In this document: positions 1-7,381 of the stretch, piece by piece
How positions within the stretch are numbered: the first letter of the stretch is position 1
Layout: the number at the start of each line of letters is the position of its first letter
From: Corynebacterium sp.
GTDB lineage: Bacteria; Actinomycetota; Actinomycetes; Mycobacteriales; Mycobacteriaceae
DNA length: 40,531 bases
Direction of reading: 5' to 3'
Assembly: GCA_030530875.1 (NCBI GenBank)
Contig: JAUMUD010000005.1
Span: forward strand, 34,487-75,017
Position numbers and translations under genes: made by a program
The notes under the pieces: generated by a model
Database searches by the model: none
Seen by the model: the letters and a program-made list of their open reading frames with translations, nothing else
What the model was told of the DNA's origin: nothing

Positions 1-1518
1 GCCCATTGGGTCGGACTGGGTAACCGCTCGGAACATATCACGCACAGTCTGGGCGGTCTGTGGGCTCACCACGGTGGTCTTCTGTGGCTCTGCCAGTGGC
101 TCCACGGTGCCATCGGCCTTGGTGATCTGCTTGATGATACGGGGCTGTACGCGCACACCATCATTAGCGATGGCCTGGTACATGCTGGCCATCTGGAGCA
201 GGGTCACGGACATACCCTGGCCGATTGGCAGGTTAGCGAAGGTACCGCCGGACCACTGGCTGATATCTGGCAGCACACCAGCAGACTCATTCGGCAGCTC
301 AATGCCGGTGGCGGTGCCAATGCCGAACTTGCGCGCCATATCAAAGAAGCGCTGGTCGCCCACACGCTGGGCAAGCATCAGGGTACCAACATTGGAGGAC
401 TTACCAAAGACACCAGCGGTGGTGTACGGCATATTGCCGTGGCTCCAGGCATCACGCACGGTCACGCCCGCCATGGAGATGGAACCTGGGACGCTAAGCA
501 CCTCATCAGGGGTGGTGAGGCCATATTCGATAGCGGCAGAAGCCGTGATAATCTTGGCCACCGAACCAGGCTCAAATGGCGTGGAGATCGGGGTGTTATC
601 GAAGCTACGGCCGGCACGAAGCTGGGCGGAAATATCGCCATTCGGGTCGATGGTATCCGCATTGGCCATGGCCAGCACCTGGCCGGACTTTGCATCCAAG
701 ACCACAGCCTCAGCGGCCTTGGCACCGGAGTTCTTCTTTGCCTGCTCCAGCTGCTGCTGCAGATAGGTCTGCAGGTCCAGGTCGATGGTGAGCTCGATGG
801 TGGAACCATCGATGGCTGGAATCTGGTTGCGGGCAGTACCCGGAATTACCTGGCCATTGGTGGAAACATCCTCAGTGCGCTTACCGTCAATACCGGAGAG
901 CAGCGCATCGGAGGAAAGCTCAAAACCAAACTGGCCCTCACCATCAGAGGAGACCTTGCCGATAATATTCTCGCCCACTGCCCCATTCGGGTACTGACGC
1001 TGGTCGAGGCGGTCAGCCGCCACACCGAAGTACTTATCAGCAATCTGCTCGGCCAAATCAGGGTCCACAGCCGGGGCCAGCACCTGGTAGGTGGTATCGG
1101 ACTGGAGCTTGGTCAGCAAGTCATCAGAATTAGGAATAGTCTTTGCTGCGCCATTGCCCTTGAGCATGTCGGGAATGCCATTGGCCATATCCTGCAGAGC
1201 CTGGTCCACATCGGGATAGGTGTCTGGATAAAGGTCATGACGCTCAGCCAATTCCTTGCGCAGAATAATAGGAGATACAGTCAAAGCGCGAGCCTGCATG
1301 GTGTAAGCAAGCTCGCGACCGTTGCGGTCCTGAATTGCGCCACGTCGAGCTGCTTCAACATAGACGCGGGTGCGCTGCTGCTCTGCCAGGGCTGAGAGTG
1401 ATGGCCCCCACATCACCTGGACCATGGCCAGGCGCACAATCAGGATTACTGCAAGAATGACAGCAAGAGAAGATGCTGCTTTATATCGTGGGTGGGCGTT
1501 GGCAAATAGCCTAAACAT
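1..1518 (-). CDS. ftsI: FtsI / PBP3 septal peptidoglycan transpeptidase (3' end outside window)
   Basis: Class B penicillin-binding protein that crosslinks septal peptidoglycan together with FtsW. About 506 codons are present; the gene runs off the low-coordinate edge, so the C-terminal KTG box is not visible. Reading from ATG 1518 gives a short cytoplasmic start, one membrane segment (about residues 14-34), a dimerisation domain containing ARRGAIQDRNGRELA, then the transpeptidase domain. The active-site SVAK (in FEPGSVAK) is encoded at 553-564 and the SSN motif (in GKSSNVG) near 386-405. The start is supported by AGGAAG just upstream; a nearer ATG at 1522 runs straight into a stop. It lies 9 bp after ftsL, as in the usual mraZ-rsmH-ftsL-ftsI order. 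The family assignment is secure; separation from other class B PBPs rests on the neighbours. Confidence 0.95.
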   Translation of the reverse strand, partial: MFRLFANAHPRYKAASSLAVILAVILIVRLAMVQVMWGPSLSALAEQQRTRVYVEAARRGAIQDRNGRELAYTMQARALTVSPIILRKELAERHDLYPDTYPDVDQALQDMANGIPDMLKGNGAAKTIPNSDDLLTKLQSDTTYQVLAPAVDPDLAEQIADKYFGVAADRLDQRQYPNGAVGENIIGKVSSDGEGQFGFELSSDALLSGIDGKRTEDVSTNGQVIPGTARNQIPAIDGSTIELTIDLDLQTYLQQQLEQAKKNSGAKAAEAVVLDAKSGQVLAMANADTIDPNGDISAQLRAGRSFDNTPISTPFEPGSVAKIITASAAIEYGLTTPDEVLSVPGSISMAGVTVRDAWSHGNMPYTTAGVFGKSSNVGTLMLAQRVGDQRFFDMARKFGIGTATGIELPNESAGVLPDISQWSGGTFANLPIGQGMSVTLLQMASMYQAIANDGVRVQPRIIKQITKADGTVEPLAEPQKTTVVSPQTAQTVRDMFRAVTQSDPMG

Positions 1519-1527
1519 CCATACTTC

Positions 1528-2151
1528 CTATCGGCGACTATAAGGAAGACCCGCGCTTGGTGCGGTTACTGCGGTAGGGCTAGTAGCCACGTTGGATGCA
1601 GCATTCTTGCCGGCATCATCAGCGACAGAATTGGTGTCAGTCACTGGACGGGTCTCGGTTGGATTAGCGGCACGAACCTCGGCTGCCGTTCCATCCTGCT
1701 GAGTTTGAATGATACCAGGAATATTAGGTACGACCATGCCCGACTGGCTGGCGTGTTGGGCCAAAGCAGCGGAAGCCTGCTTCTGCTCCAGGTCACGGTG
1801 GAGGGTCTCAATCTGATTGCTCAGAGTCTGGTCTGTGGCCTTGAGATCCTGCAAATGGAAAGTCTGCTCAGTGGTGTAGACAGAAAGCCCCATGGCGCCT
1901 GCAATTGCGCCTGCAATAACCACGGTCACCATCACAAGCATGCGGATGACAGCTGGGTTTGCCTTTGGCTGTACTACCCTGCGGCCGCGGTTGGTGAGCT
2001 GCTGCTTGGAACCCAGGCGACCGTAACGGTCGGTGCGGGTGCGGGTAGCAGTGCTCGCCGTCGACAGGCGACGCCCCCTCGTTGCAGTACTGGTCGAACG
2101 AGCAGTACGCGTGGTGGACTGGTAGTCACGCTCAAGAATCTTCTGTGCCAT
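1528..2151 (-). CDS. ftsL: FtsL-like divisome membrane protein
   Basis: Small bitopic division protein expected to act with FtsB/FtsQ at the septum. The 207-residue product has a long, Ser/Thr/Arg-rich basic cytoplasmic tail (about 1-67), one membrane helix (about 70-92), a short coiled-coil-like stretch with repeated Leu/Gln (about 98-130) and a low-complexity Ala/Thr/Pro C-terminus. The sequence itself is weakly conserved; the call rests on topology and its position between rsmH and ftsI. The ATG overlaps the rsmH stop by one base (TAATG), indicating translational coupling, and AAGGAAG lies at a good distance. The basic Thr/Ser-rich N-tail resembles those on other actinobacterial divisome proteins, but no function can be read from it. 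Confidence 0.85.
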   Translation of the reverse strand: MAQKILERDYQSTTRTARSTSTATRGRRLSTASTATRTRTDRYGRLGSKQQLTNRGRRVVQPKANPAVIRMLVMVTVVIAGAIAGAMGLSVYTTEQTFHLQDLKATDQTLSNQIETLHRDLEQKQASAALAQHASQSGMVVPNIPGIIQTQQDGTAAEVRAANPTETRPVTDTNSVADDAGKNAASNVATSPTAVTAPSAGLPYSRR

Positions 2152-3128
2152 TAGGATTCTTCCTTCACTCGCTCAACTGCGCGCACTCGTACTGAAGCGG
2201 CGCGCGGGTTTTCTTCTACTTCTTCTTTACTTGCTTTCTCCGCCCCGCGGGTGACTAAAGCAAAGTGTGGGGCCAGTTCCTCGAGAGGAATTGGCAGACC
2301 TGGAGGGGTCTTGTCCTTCGTAATTTCAGCGAAATAAGACTTCACAATTTTGTCCTCCAGCGACTGGTAGCTCATAAAAATGGCGCGACCATGAAGGGCA
2401 AGCCTGGAAGTGATTTCCGGGAGCACATTCTCGATGGCTTCAAGCTCTTTATTAACTTCCACGCGCAGTGCCTGGAAGGTGCGCTTTGCTGGATGGCCAC
2501 CAGTGCGACGAGCGGGTGCTGGGATGACCTTGTAGAGCAGCTCCACCAGGCGGGCGGAATTGCTGAAAGGTTCCTTAGCGCGCTCATTGACCACGGCTTC
2601 GGCAATGCGGCTGGCAAATCGCTCTTCGCCGTAGACCTTGAGGATGCGGGTTAGCTCTCGCTGGTCGTAGGTGTTGAGAATATCTGCAGCTGTAATGCCC
2701 TTGCTCTGGTCCATTCGCATATCCAGTGGGGCGTCCATCTTATAGGCGAAGCCACGCTCTGCTTCGTCGAGCTGCATGGAGGAAACACCCAAGTCAAAGA
2801 GTGCGCCGTTGATGCCGTTCTCTAAAGCTGCTTGGCAGACCTGGTTTGATGGGTCAAAGCCCTGTGGAAACTGGTCAAAGCGTTCATTAATAAAGAAGAC
2901 CCGATCGCCGAAACGCTCGAGCCTTTTCTTGGCTCCGGCCATTGCAGCGGCATCCCTGTCCACGGCAATCAAGAAAGATTCTGGAAAGCGCTCGAGGAAG
3001 TATTCGCTGTGCCCGCCGGCACCAAGGGTTCCATCGAGGATCACGGAATTAGGTGCAGTACACGCATCCTGGAGAATATCTCCCATGCGGTTCCTCATAA
3101 CAGGAACATGACCGTACATAACTCTCAC
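2151..3128 (-). CDS. rsmH: 16S rRNA (cytosine1402-N4)-methyltransferase RsmH
   Basis: SAM-dependent enzyme that N4-methylates C1402 of 16S rRNA in the decoding centre. The N-terminal HVPVM is followed by the SAM loop [15 protein letters not shown] (about residues 32-46). Family blocks [16 protein letters not shown] and MRMDQS are present, as is [11 protein letters not shown] near the C-terminus. The 325-residue length is normal. The longest frame begins with GTG at 3128; ATG at 3119 (MYGHVPVM) is equally plausible, since the SD is weak for both. It sits about 100 bp after mraZ and overlaps ftsL by one base, so it is part of the dcw operon. Confidence 0.96.
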   Translation of the reverse strand: MRVMYGHVPVMRNRMGDILQDACTAPNSVILDGTLGAGGHSEYFLERFPESFLIAVDRDAAAMAGAKKRLERFGDRVFFINERFDQFPQGFDPSNQVCQAALENGINGALFDLGVSSMQLDEAERGFAYKMDAPLDMRMDQSKGITAADILNTYDQRELTRILKVYGEERFASRIAEAVVNERAKEPFSNSARLVELLYKVIPAPARRTGGHPAKRTFQALRVEVNKELEAIENVLPEITSRLALHGRAIFMSYQSLEDKIVKSYFAEITKDKTPPGLPIPLEELAPHFALVTRGAEKASKEEVEENPRAASVRVRAVERVKEES

Positions 3129-3229
3129 CCGCTGAAATACTTGGGCTAGGGCTCCACAGCGACTTTGCTCTGGTATCGGGGAAGAATATCAGAACTTCGC
3201 CGCTGTGAAACCCAAGCCAGGTGGCCTAC

Positions 3230-3655
3230 TTAGAGGAGGCCACCAAGGACATCTCCTGCAGAGAAGGACGCTTCCGTCTCTGCCTGGTAATTATCCCAGG
3301 ACTGAGCATCCCAGATTTCAAGGAAATCAACCGAACCAATAACCACGCATTCCTTAGTGAGGTTCGCGTACTCACGGTGATCAGCTGACAAGGTAATACG
3401 ACCTTGACCATCTGGTACCTGCTCATCCGCACTTGCTGCCAAGTTACGGATAAATGCACGTGCCTCTGGGTCGGACCTGCTGATAGACGCTGCCTTGCGG
3501 GCGCGTGCTACGAATTCTTCTCGAGGATAAACCGCAAGAGAATGATCCTGCCCTTTGGTTACCATAAGGCCGTCTCCCAGCTGCTCGCGAAACTTCGCTG
3601 GCAATGTGAGACGACCCTTGGCATCGAGTTTAGGTCGATAGGTACCAAGAAACAT
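3230..3655 (-). CDS. mraZ: Transcriptional regulator MraZ
   Basis: First gene of the dcw cluster; a ring-forming DNA-binding regulator with two tandem SpoVT/AbrB-like domains. Both half-motifs are visible: [13 protein letters not shown] near the N-terminus and [16 protein letters not shown] in the second half. ATG 3655 (MFLGTY) is chosen over GTG 3664 because MFLGTY is the family's usual start and AGGAAGG lies 8 bases before it. The product is about 141 residues, standard for the family. Upstream lie eight GTGGG units, three at exact 10-bp spacing, the known form of the MraZ operator, so autoregulation is likely. Confidence 0.96.
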   Translation of the reverse strand: MFLGTYRPKLDAKGRLTLPAKFREQLGDGLMVTKGQDHSLAVYPREEFVARARKAASISRSDPEARAFIRNLAASADEQVPDGQGRITLSADHREYANLTKECVVIGSVDFLEIWDAQSWDNYQAETEASFSAGDVLGGLL

Positions 3656-3754
3656 GGTTCCCACCTTCCTGTCGGGAAGTGCTTAACCGGGGAATCGTCA
3701 AGCACTGCTCTAACTCGCATTTAGTTCTGGAGCTCCGGTTTCCCGTTGCTAATA

Positions 3755-3830
3755 CCCACAATACCCCACTTTCCCCCACTTTTGGTAACCCACTCCCCAC
3801 CAATAGTCCCCACTCCCCACCGCGTCCCAC
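3755..3830 (-). promoter_or_regulatory. MraZ-type operator: eight GTGGG direct repeats
   Basis: On the minus strand GTGGG occurs at 3826-3830, 3816-3820, 3809-3813, 3796-3800, 3789-3793, 3775-3779, 3765-3769 and 3755-3759. The three nearest mraZ are spaced exactly 10 bp, matching the TGGGN-N5 repeat recognised by MraZ rings. The five distal copies are spaced 7, 13, 7 and 10 bp and include an imperfect direct duplication of a GTGGGGAGTGGG block. The array sits about 100-175 bp before the mraZ start. Confidence 0.8.
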
Positions 3831-3856
3831 AATATGAAAACTCACTATTCACAAAG

Positions 3857-3881
3857 GTAACAGGCGTAACACTAGGTAACA
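3857..3881 (+). repeat. Three GTAACA direct repeats
   Basis: GTAACA occurs at 3857-3862, 3866-3871 and 3876-3881 (starts 9 and 10 bp apart). It lies between the mraZ operator and the DUF3040 terminator. It resembles RTAACA-type half-sites of MtrA-like response regulators, but the spacing differs from the 11-bp repeat at 21357-21371. Its function is unknown. Confidence 0.4.
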
Positions 3882-3885
3882 GGAG

Positions 3886-3916
3886 CATAAAAAAAATACC
3901 CCGTCCGAAGACGGGG
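3886..3916 (-). terminator. Rho-independent terminator of the DUF3040 gene
   Basis: On the minus strand a perfect 7-bp stem CCCCGTC / GACGGGG (3899-3916) with a TTCG tetraloop is followed by TATTTTTTTT. It lies 57 bp after the DUF3040 stop, and separates that gene from the mraZ promoter region. Confidence 0.93.
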
Positions 3917-3972
3917 TGTGTGATACATTTAACAAAATCTCGGAAAACTCCCTCGATTCTGCCAGCTTCCTT

Positions 3973-4341
3973 TTATTGGAAGCGACGGTAGAAACGGTCC
4001 TCAATGGAGCCATGACCAGGGCCACGGCCGTTCCTACCACGACCACTATTTGCAGGCCGACGAGCACCAGGCGCATCATTGCGCGAAGCACGCAGCATCC
4101 AGATGCAGGAGCCGAACATGGCCACAAATCCCACAATACTGAGGATAAGGAACCACCAGCTCATCTGACTCAGGACAACGCCGAGTACGAGTACGACCAG
4201 ACCGACGATGACCAGGCCTGCTGCACGAACATCAAAACGTGCATTCTTGCCGGTCATTGAGGCACCGAAATGCGGATCGTCGGCCATCAAGGAACGCTCA
4301 ATTTCACGCAGAGCGTTCTGCTCCTGCTCTGATAGCGCCAC
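3973..4341 (-). CDS. DUF3040 membrane protein
   Basis: Small actinobacterial membrane protein found beside mraZ in many corynebacteria and mycobacteria; its molecular function is not known. The N-terminal LSEQEQNALREIERSL-MADDPHF is the family signature, followed by two membrane helices (about residues 41-59 and 62-83) and a basic Gly/Arg/Asn-rich tail (about 90-122). The GTG start at 4341 follows an excellent AAGGAGG. The gene is monocistronic, with a strong terminator after it and a cluster of MraZ-like GTGGG repeats 100-165 bp upstream. Confidence 0.92.
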   Translation of the reverse strand: MALSEQEQNALREIERSLMADDPHFGASMTGKNARFDVRAAGLVIVGLVVLVLGVVLSQMSWWFLILSIVGFVAMFGSCIWMLRASRNDAPGARRPANSGRGRNGRGPGHGSIEDRFYRRFQ

Positions 4342-4448
4342 GATTCCTCCTTAGAACTGCGGATATAGTACGAGGCAAAATTGCCCTTCTACTATCTAAA
4401 CGAATCAGACTCCATTTTAGTTCCCAAAGCCCAATATTGGTAGCCGGT

Positions 4449-4505
4449 GTGGGGCAAAGTGGGGCGCGTGGTGGAAAGTGGGGGACGCGCCCCACACTCC
4501 CCCAC
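4449..4505. promoter_or_regulatory. Second GTGGG cluster, MraZ-operator-like
   Basis: On the plus strand GTGGG starts at 4449, 4459 and 4478, with an imperfect GTGGT at 4468, so the units are 9-10 bp apart. On the minus strand two further GTGGG (4501-4505 and 4491-4495) are exactly 10 bp apart. The spacing matches the operator before mraZ. It lies between the stop of the HEPN gene and the start of the DUF3040 gene. Binding by MraZ is an inference. Confidence 0.55.
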
Positions 4506-4508
4506 CAA

Positions 4509-4898
4509 CTATGCGGCGAGGGAGGTTCCCTCGTACTGGACCTCGCTAATGAATTCGTCGACCGCATCAATGAGGGTGCGGACCTTAGCCTCATCAATAT
4601 CAGTACGGAGTCCAGCCACTACGCGCTGGCGGATACGGCTGAAGGCTTGGAACTGCATAGCCCGCTGCTTCCCTAGCTCATCAATCATGGCCAGTTGCTC
4701 CCAGGCATTGGATGGCTTCCGCTTCCGCTTGGCCACCGGGCTATCGGCAACGCGGGCACCAGCGCAACGAAGGGCTGCGCGGTAGGCATATTCCACTGCT
4801 AGACTCAGATCACCAGCAAAGAGAAACTCGCGCGCCTGCATTAGAAGGTCAATAGAACGAACGAGAAGAGCGCTCTTAGTATTTTGTACACGTGCCAT
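4509..4898 (-). CDS. SAV_6107-family HEPN-domain protein
   Basis: Small helical protein of about 129 residues. The segment from LLVRSIDLLMQAREFLFAGD to the YAYRAALRCAGARV block looks like the HEPN four-helix core of the actinobacterial SAV_6107 family, followed by a basic KRKRKPSN loop and a C-terminal helix pair. HEPN proteins are often RNases or nucleotide-binding partners; the usual Rx4-6H catalytic motif is not obvious here, so no activity is claimed. ATG 4898 is preferred to GTG 4907 because GAAAGG lies 8 bases before it. There is no cognate MNT nucleotidyltransferase next door, so nothing points to a toxin-antitoxin pair. The position near mraZ seems conserved in the genus. Confidence 0.75.
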   Translation of the reverse strand: MARVQNTKSALLVRSIDLLMQAREFLFAGDLSLAVEYAYRAALRCAGARVADSPVAKRKRKPSNAWEQLAMIDELGKQRAMQFQAFSRIRQRVVAGLRTDIDEAKVRTLIDAVDEFISEVQYEGTSLAA

Positions 4899-5034
4899 GG
4901 TGGTCACCTTTCTCTTTTACTATATTCAACGAAAAAATTTAAACTTTTGTTCCAAGTTTAAAAGGCGATCCGGACATTAATTTTCCTCAGGTCCGATTGA
5001 ACTAATTTCCGCTGGTAGTGCTAAGGTAATGTGC

Positions 5035-5628
5035 ATGGATAAAACCTTGGACATCGCACCTATCAACATAGATTTCTTCATCGAGTACGTCACTGAATTT
5101 GTCGAAATCTACTCCAAGGCCATGAAGGACGCTTTCGACTATGAGGCCGATGAGAATATCATTGCCGCCATGTGGCGTCGCGATACCCGCATGCCAGGCT
5201 TCAAAGCCTTCGAATGTCTTGACCAAGGAACCCCAGTAGGCTTCGTCTACGGTTTCGACTCCGTAGAGAGTAATTTCTGGAACACCATCATTCGCCGCAC
5301 CTTCATGCGCACCGGCCGTATGGAAGAGTGGGGATTCTTGCTCGATAACACCTTCCAGGTTTCTGAGCTCCACGTGCTGCCTGAATATCAGGGCCGTGGC
5401 ATTGGCCGTGCACTGCTCTCCCACCTCATTAAGCAGACCGAAAAACCATATGCCATTCTCTCCACCCCGGAAAATGCTGCTGAGGCCACTGCTGCTTTCA
5501 AGCTCTACCGCAAGATGGGCTTTAAGGACTTTGCACGCGACTTCACTTTCCCAGGTGACAGTCGTAAATTTGCCCTGCTTTATCTCGACGTTCCGGCCTA
5601 CGTCAAAGACAATCCTGGCTATTTCTAA
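5035..5628 (+). CDS. GNAT-family N-acetyltransferase
   Basis: Acetyl-CoA-dependent acyltransferase of the GCN5 family, about 197 residues. The acetyl-CoA-binding motif A is clear: ELHVLPEYQGRGIGRALLS, with Q-G-R-G-I-G as the pyrophosphate loop. A following YRKMGFKDF is typical of the motif B end. The substrate cannot be read from the sequence. ATG 5035 is preferred over ATG 5029 because AAGG at 5023-5026 is 8 bases from the former and only 2 from the latter. By position before metF and the prenyl synthase it corresponds to mycobacterial Rv2170; any role reported for that protein should not be transferred without testing. Confidence 0.88.
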   Translation: MDKTLDIAPINIDFFIEYVTEFVEIYSKAMKDAFDYEADENIIAAMWRRDTRMPGFKAFECLDQGTPVGFVYGFDSVESNFWNTIIRRTFMRTGRMEEWGFLLDNTFQVSELHVLPEYQGRGIGRALLSHLIKQTEKPYAILSTPENAAEATAAFKLYRKMGFKDFARDFTFPGDSRKFALLYLDVPAYVKDNPGYF

Positions 5629-5682
5629 CCTGCGCCAGCACTTCGTCAACACGCCTGTGTGCCACTACCCCCATCCGTTCGG

Positions 5683-5714
5683 AATTACAACGGTGTAATT
5701 ACACATATGTAATT
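5683..5714. promoter_or_regulatory. Tandem overlapping palindromic operator AATTACA-N4-TGTAATT (x2)
   Basis: Two inverted repeats with the same architecture overlap: AATTACA (5683-5689)-acgg-TGTAATT (5694-5700) and AATTACA (5697-5703)-cata-TGTAATT (5708-5714), centres 14 bp apart. Together they contain the perfect palindrome GTGTAATTACAC (5693-5704). The site lies about 170 bp before the HNH gene and 55 bp after the acetyltransferase stop. The dyad geometry suggests a dimeric helix-turn-helix repressor; none is encoded nearby. Confidence 0.6.
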
Positions 5715-5881
5715 AAAAAGGATACAGGTCGTAGATCTCAGTAGCCCCTCCAAAAACTTCTGCCCCAGGCTGGTTTTGTTCGAAACTACCCCCGTTCATA
5801 ACTCCAGGTGACAACGCTTTTGCGCTATGCCATAATTGGCTTCAACCGCGTCCCAGCTACACCAGAAGGAGGTGAACAAGA

Positions 5882-7378
5882 ATGACGACCGTGACTGTGG
5901 AATCCCGTTTCCTTGGCCCCGAGGTCAATTACCACGAGTTCGCACTATTCGTGCACAAGGAGTTCTCTGGCATTGCTTATGGCTCCTATCTCACCGTAAT
6001 GTACCGCGATTATCGTGCCGATTTGAAGGAAGCACAAGATCTGCTCTTCGCTGGCTATGCTTATAAGCACAAGGCTCTGGGCACCTGGCTTCGTGCGAAT
6101 AATATTCGCTACCAGGTTGCTGCCCGCTTCACTGAGATTGCTCGCACCCTTGAGGGCGAGTGGACCATGCCTGATAAGGGCAAGGTGAAGGTCAAGCAGC
6201 TCGATGAAATTCTGAATTTGGCCAAGAGCATCAATTTTGCTGATGTGAATGCTGGTCTTCGTATCCTTCGTGGTGCAGCCCGCAAGCACAACGAGGAATG
6301 GGAAGAGGCACAGAAGGCCAAGAAGGAAAAGGAATACGAGGAGCGCAAGGCTGCTGGTATTTCCGTTAAGCCTGAGCAGGGCTTCCAGCCGAACTTTGAG
6401 GACCTCCTCCCGGTTCTGCCTGCTGCCCATCCCCATGAGAATCCACCGGAGCCGACCGGGGCATCCGAAACGACCATAACAACTGAGCCAGGTGGCGCAG
6501 TGGGTCACTTCCCCACCGATATTTTCGTCGGCGAGGATAAGGCCTACTGGACCACGGAGGACCTCAGCGCACGCTTCTACAATATCCGCCCTGGCTATAA
6601 CGGCCTGGTCATTGAGGGTATTAGCGACCTCGATGTTGCTGTTATGCGTGATGCGATGCGTCGCCTCCACGGTGAACTCCCGGAGGAGGTCAAGAATGCC
6701 CCAGTCGAGGTTCGTGATGGCCACGCCATCCACCGCATTCTTGTTGATTCCTTCCGCCGCAGTGAGGCAACGGCCAAGGTGCGATTCAATATCGTCGTAA
6801 GCCTAGATAATCTCGAGCAGCACCCGGAGTGGGTCGCCTTCTACGAGGGCCGCTCCTATACCCCGTTCGACATTTTCAGCCTCACCAATACCTGGGGCGC
6901 GGAGGAGAATCTGCTGGTCCGTAATTTTGAGGGCCGCGTGATTAGCCTCGCAACTGTCCGCCTCTCCCCGGAGACCTTCCGAATAATCTGGCAGGCACAG
7001 GGTGGTCGATGCATCATGCCGTTCTGTAATAAGCAGCATGACCTCGAATATCATCACCTCGAGGATTATAAGGACACCGGACGAACCGACCTGTGGGGAG
7101 TGCGCCCACTATGTAAACACCACCACAAAATGGTCACAAAATATCCCGGAAGACTTGAGGTCTTTGACCAATGGTTGACCTCAGCCTGGGTGAGTCCAAG
7201 TTCCGGTGAGGTGTCTGTCGATCTATGTGTCGCGCCTACAAGCACGCTTTTGCAGGCCCAAGGTGAGAAACATGGTCTCGACCCCTTGGTTCCAGAGGAA
7301 TTTGACCAGCTTCGGAAGATTCTAATTCTGGAAACCAAGAAGCACATCGACGGAATTCGTCGAGAGAAAACTCAATAG
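5882..7378 (+). CDS. DUF222 / 13E12-type HNH endonuclease-like protein
   Basis: Member of the large actinobacterial 13E12 repeat family: an N-terminal helical domain (about 1-200) with a charged KAKKEKEYEERKA stretch, a Pro-rich linker, and a C-terminal HNH-like zinc module. The module reads GGRCIMPFC, then YHH, then LCKHHHKM (about residues 372-420), so the Cys4/His ligands are present. The family's usual Asn after TDL (TDLDN) is replaced in TDLWGVRPLC, which may affect activity. Translation is helped by a near-perfect Shine-Dalgarno, AGAAGGAGGTGA (5866-5877), just before ATG 5882. Members are often described as mobile or multicopy and have no settled role. The gene stands alone behind the double operator at 5683-5714. 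Confidence 0.85.
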   Translation: MTTVTVESRFLGPEVNYHEFALFVHKEFSGIAYGSYLTVMYRDYRADLKEAQDLLFAGYAYKHKALGTWLRANNIRYQVAARFTEIARTLEGEWTMPDKGKVKVKQLDEILNLAKSINFADVNAGLRILRGAARKHNEEWEEAQKAKKEKEYEERKAAGISVKPEQGFQPNFEDLLPVLPAAHPHENPPEPTGASETTITTEPGGAVGHFPTDIFVGEDKAYWTTEDLSARFYNIRPGYNGLVIEGISDLDVAVMRDAMRRLHGELPEEVKNAPVEVRDGHAIHRILVDSFRRSEATAKVRFNIVVSLDNLEQHPEWVAFYEGRSYTPFDIFSLTNTWGAEENLLVRNFEGRVISLATVRLSPETFRIIWQAQGGRCIMPFCNKQHDLEYHHLEDYKDTGRTDLWGVRPLCKHHHKMVTKYPGRLEVFDQWLTSAWVSPSSGEVSVDLCVAPTSTLLQAQGEKHGLDPLVPEEFDQLRKILILETKKHIDGIRREKTQ

Positions 7379-7381
7379 TGT

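Noticed and set aside
439-1395. Plus-strand open frame of 318 codons
   Set aside because: Antisense shadow of ftsI; the minus strand encodes the SVAK and SSN motifs.
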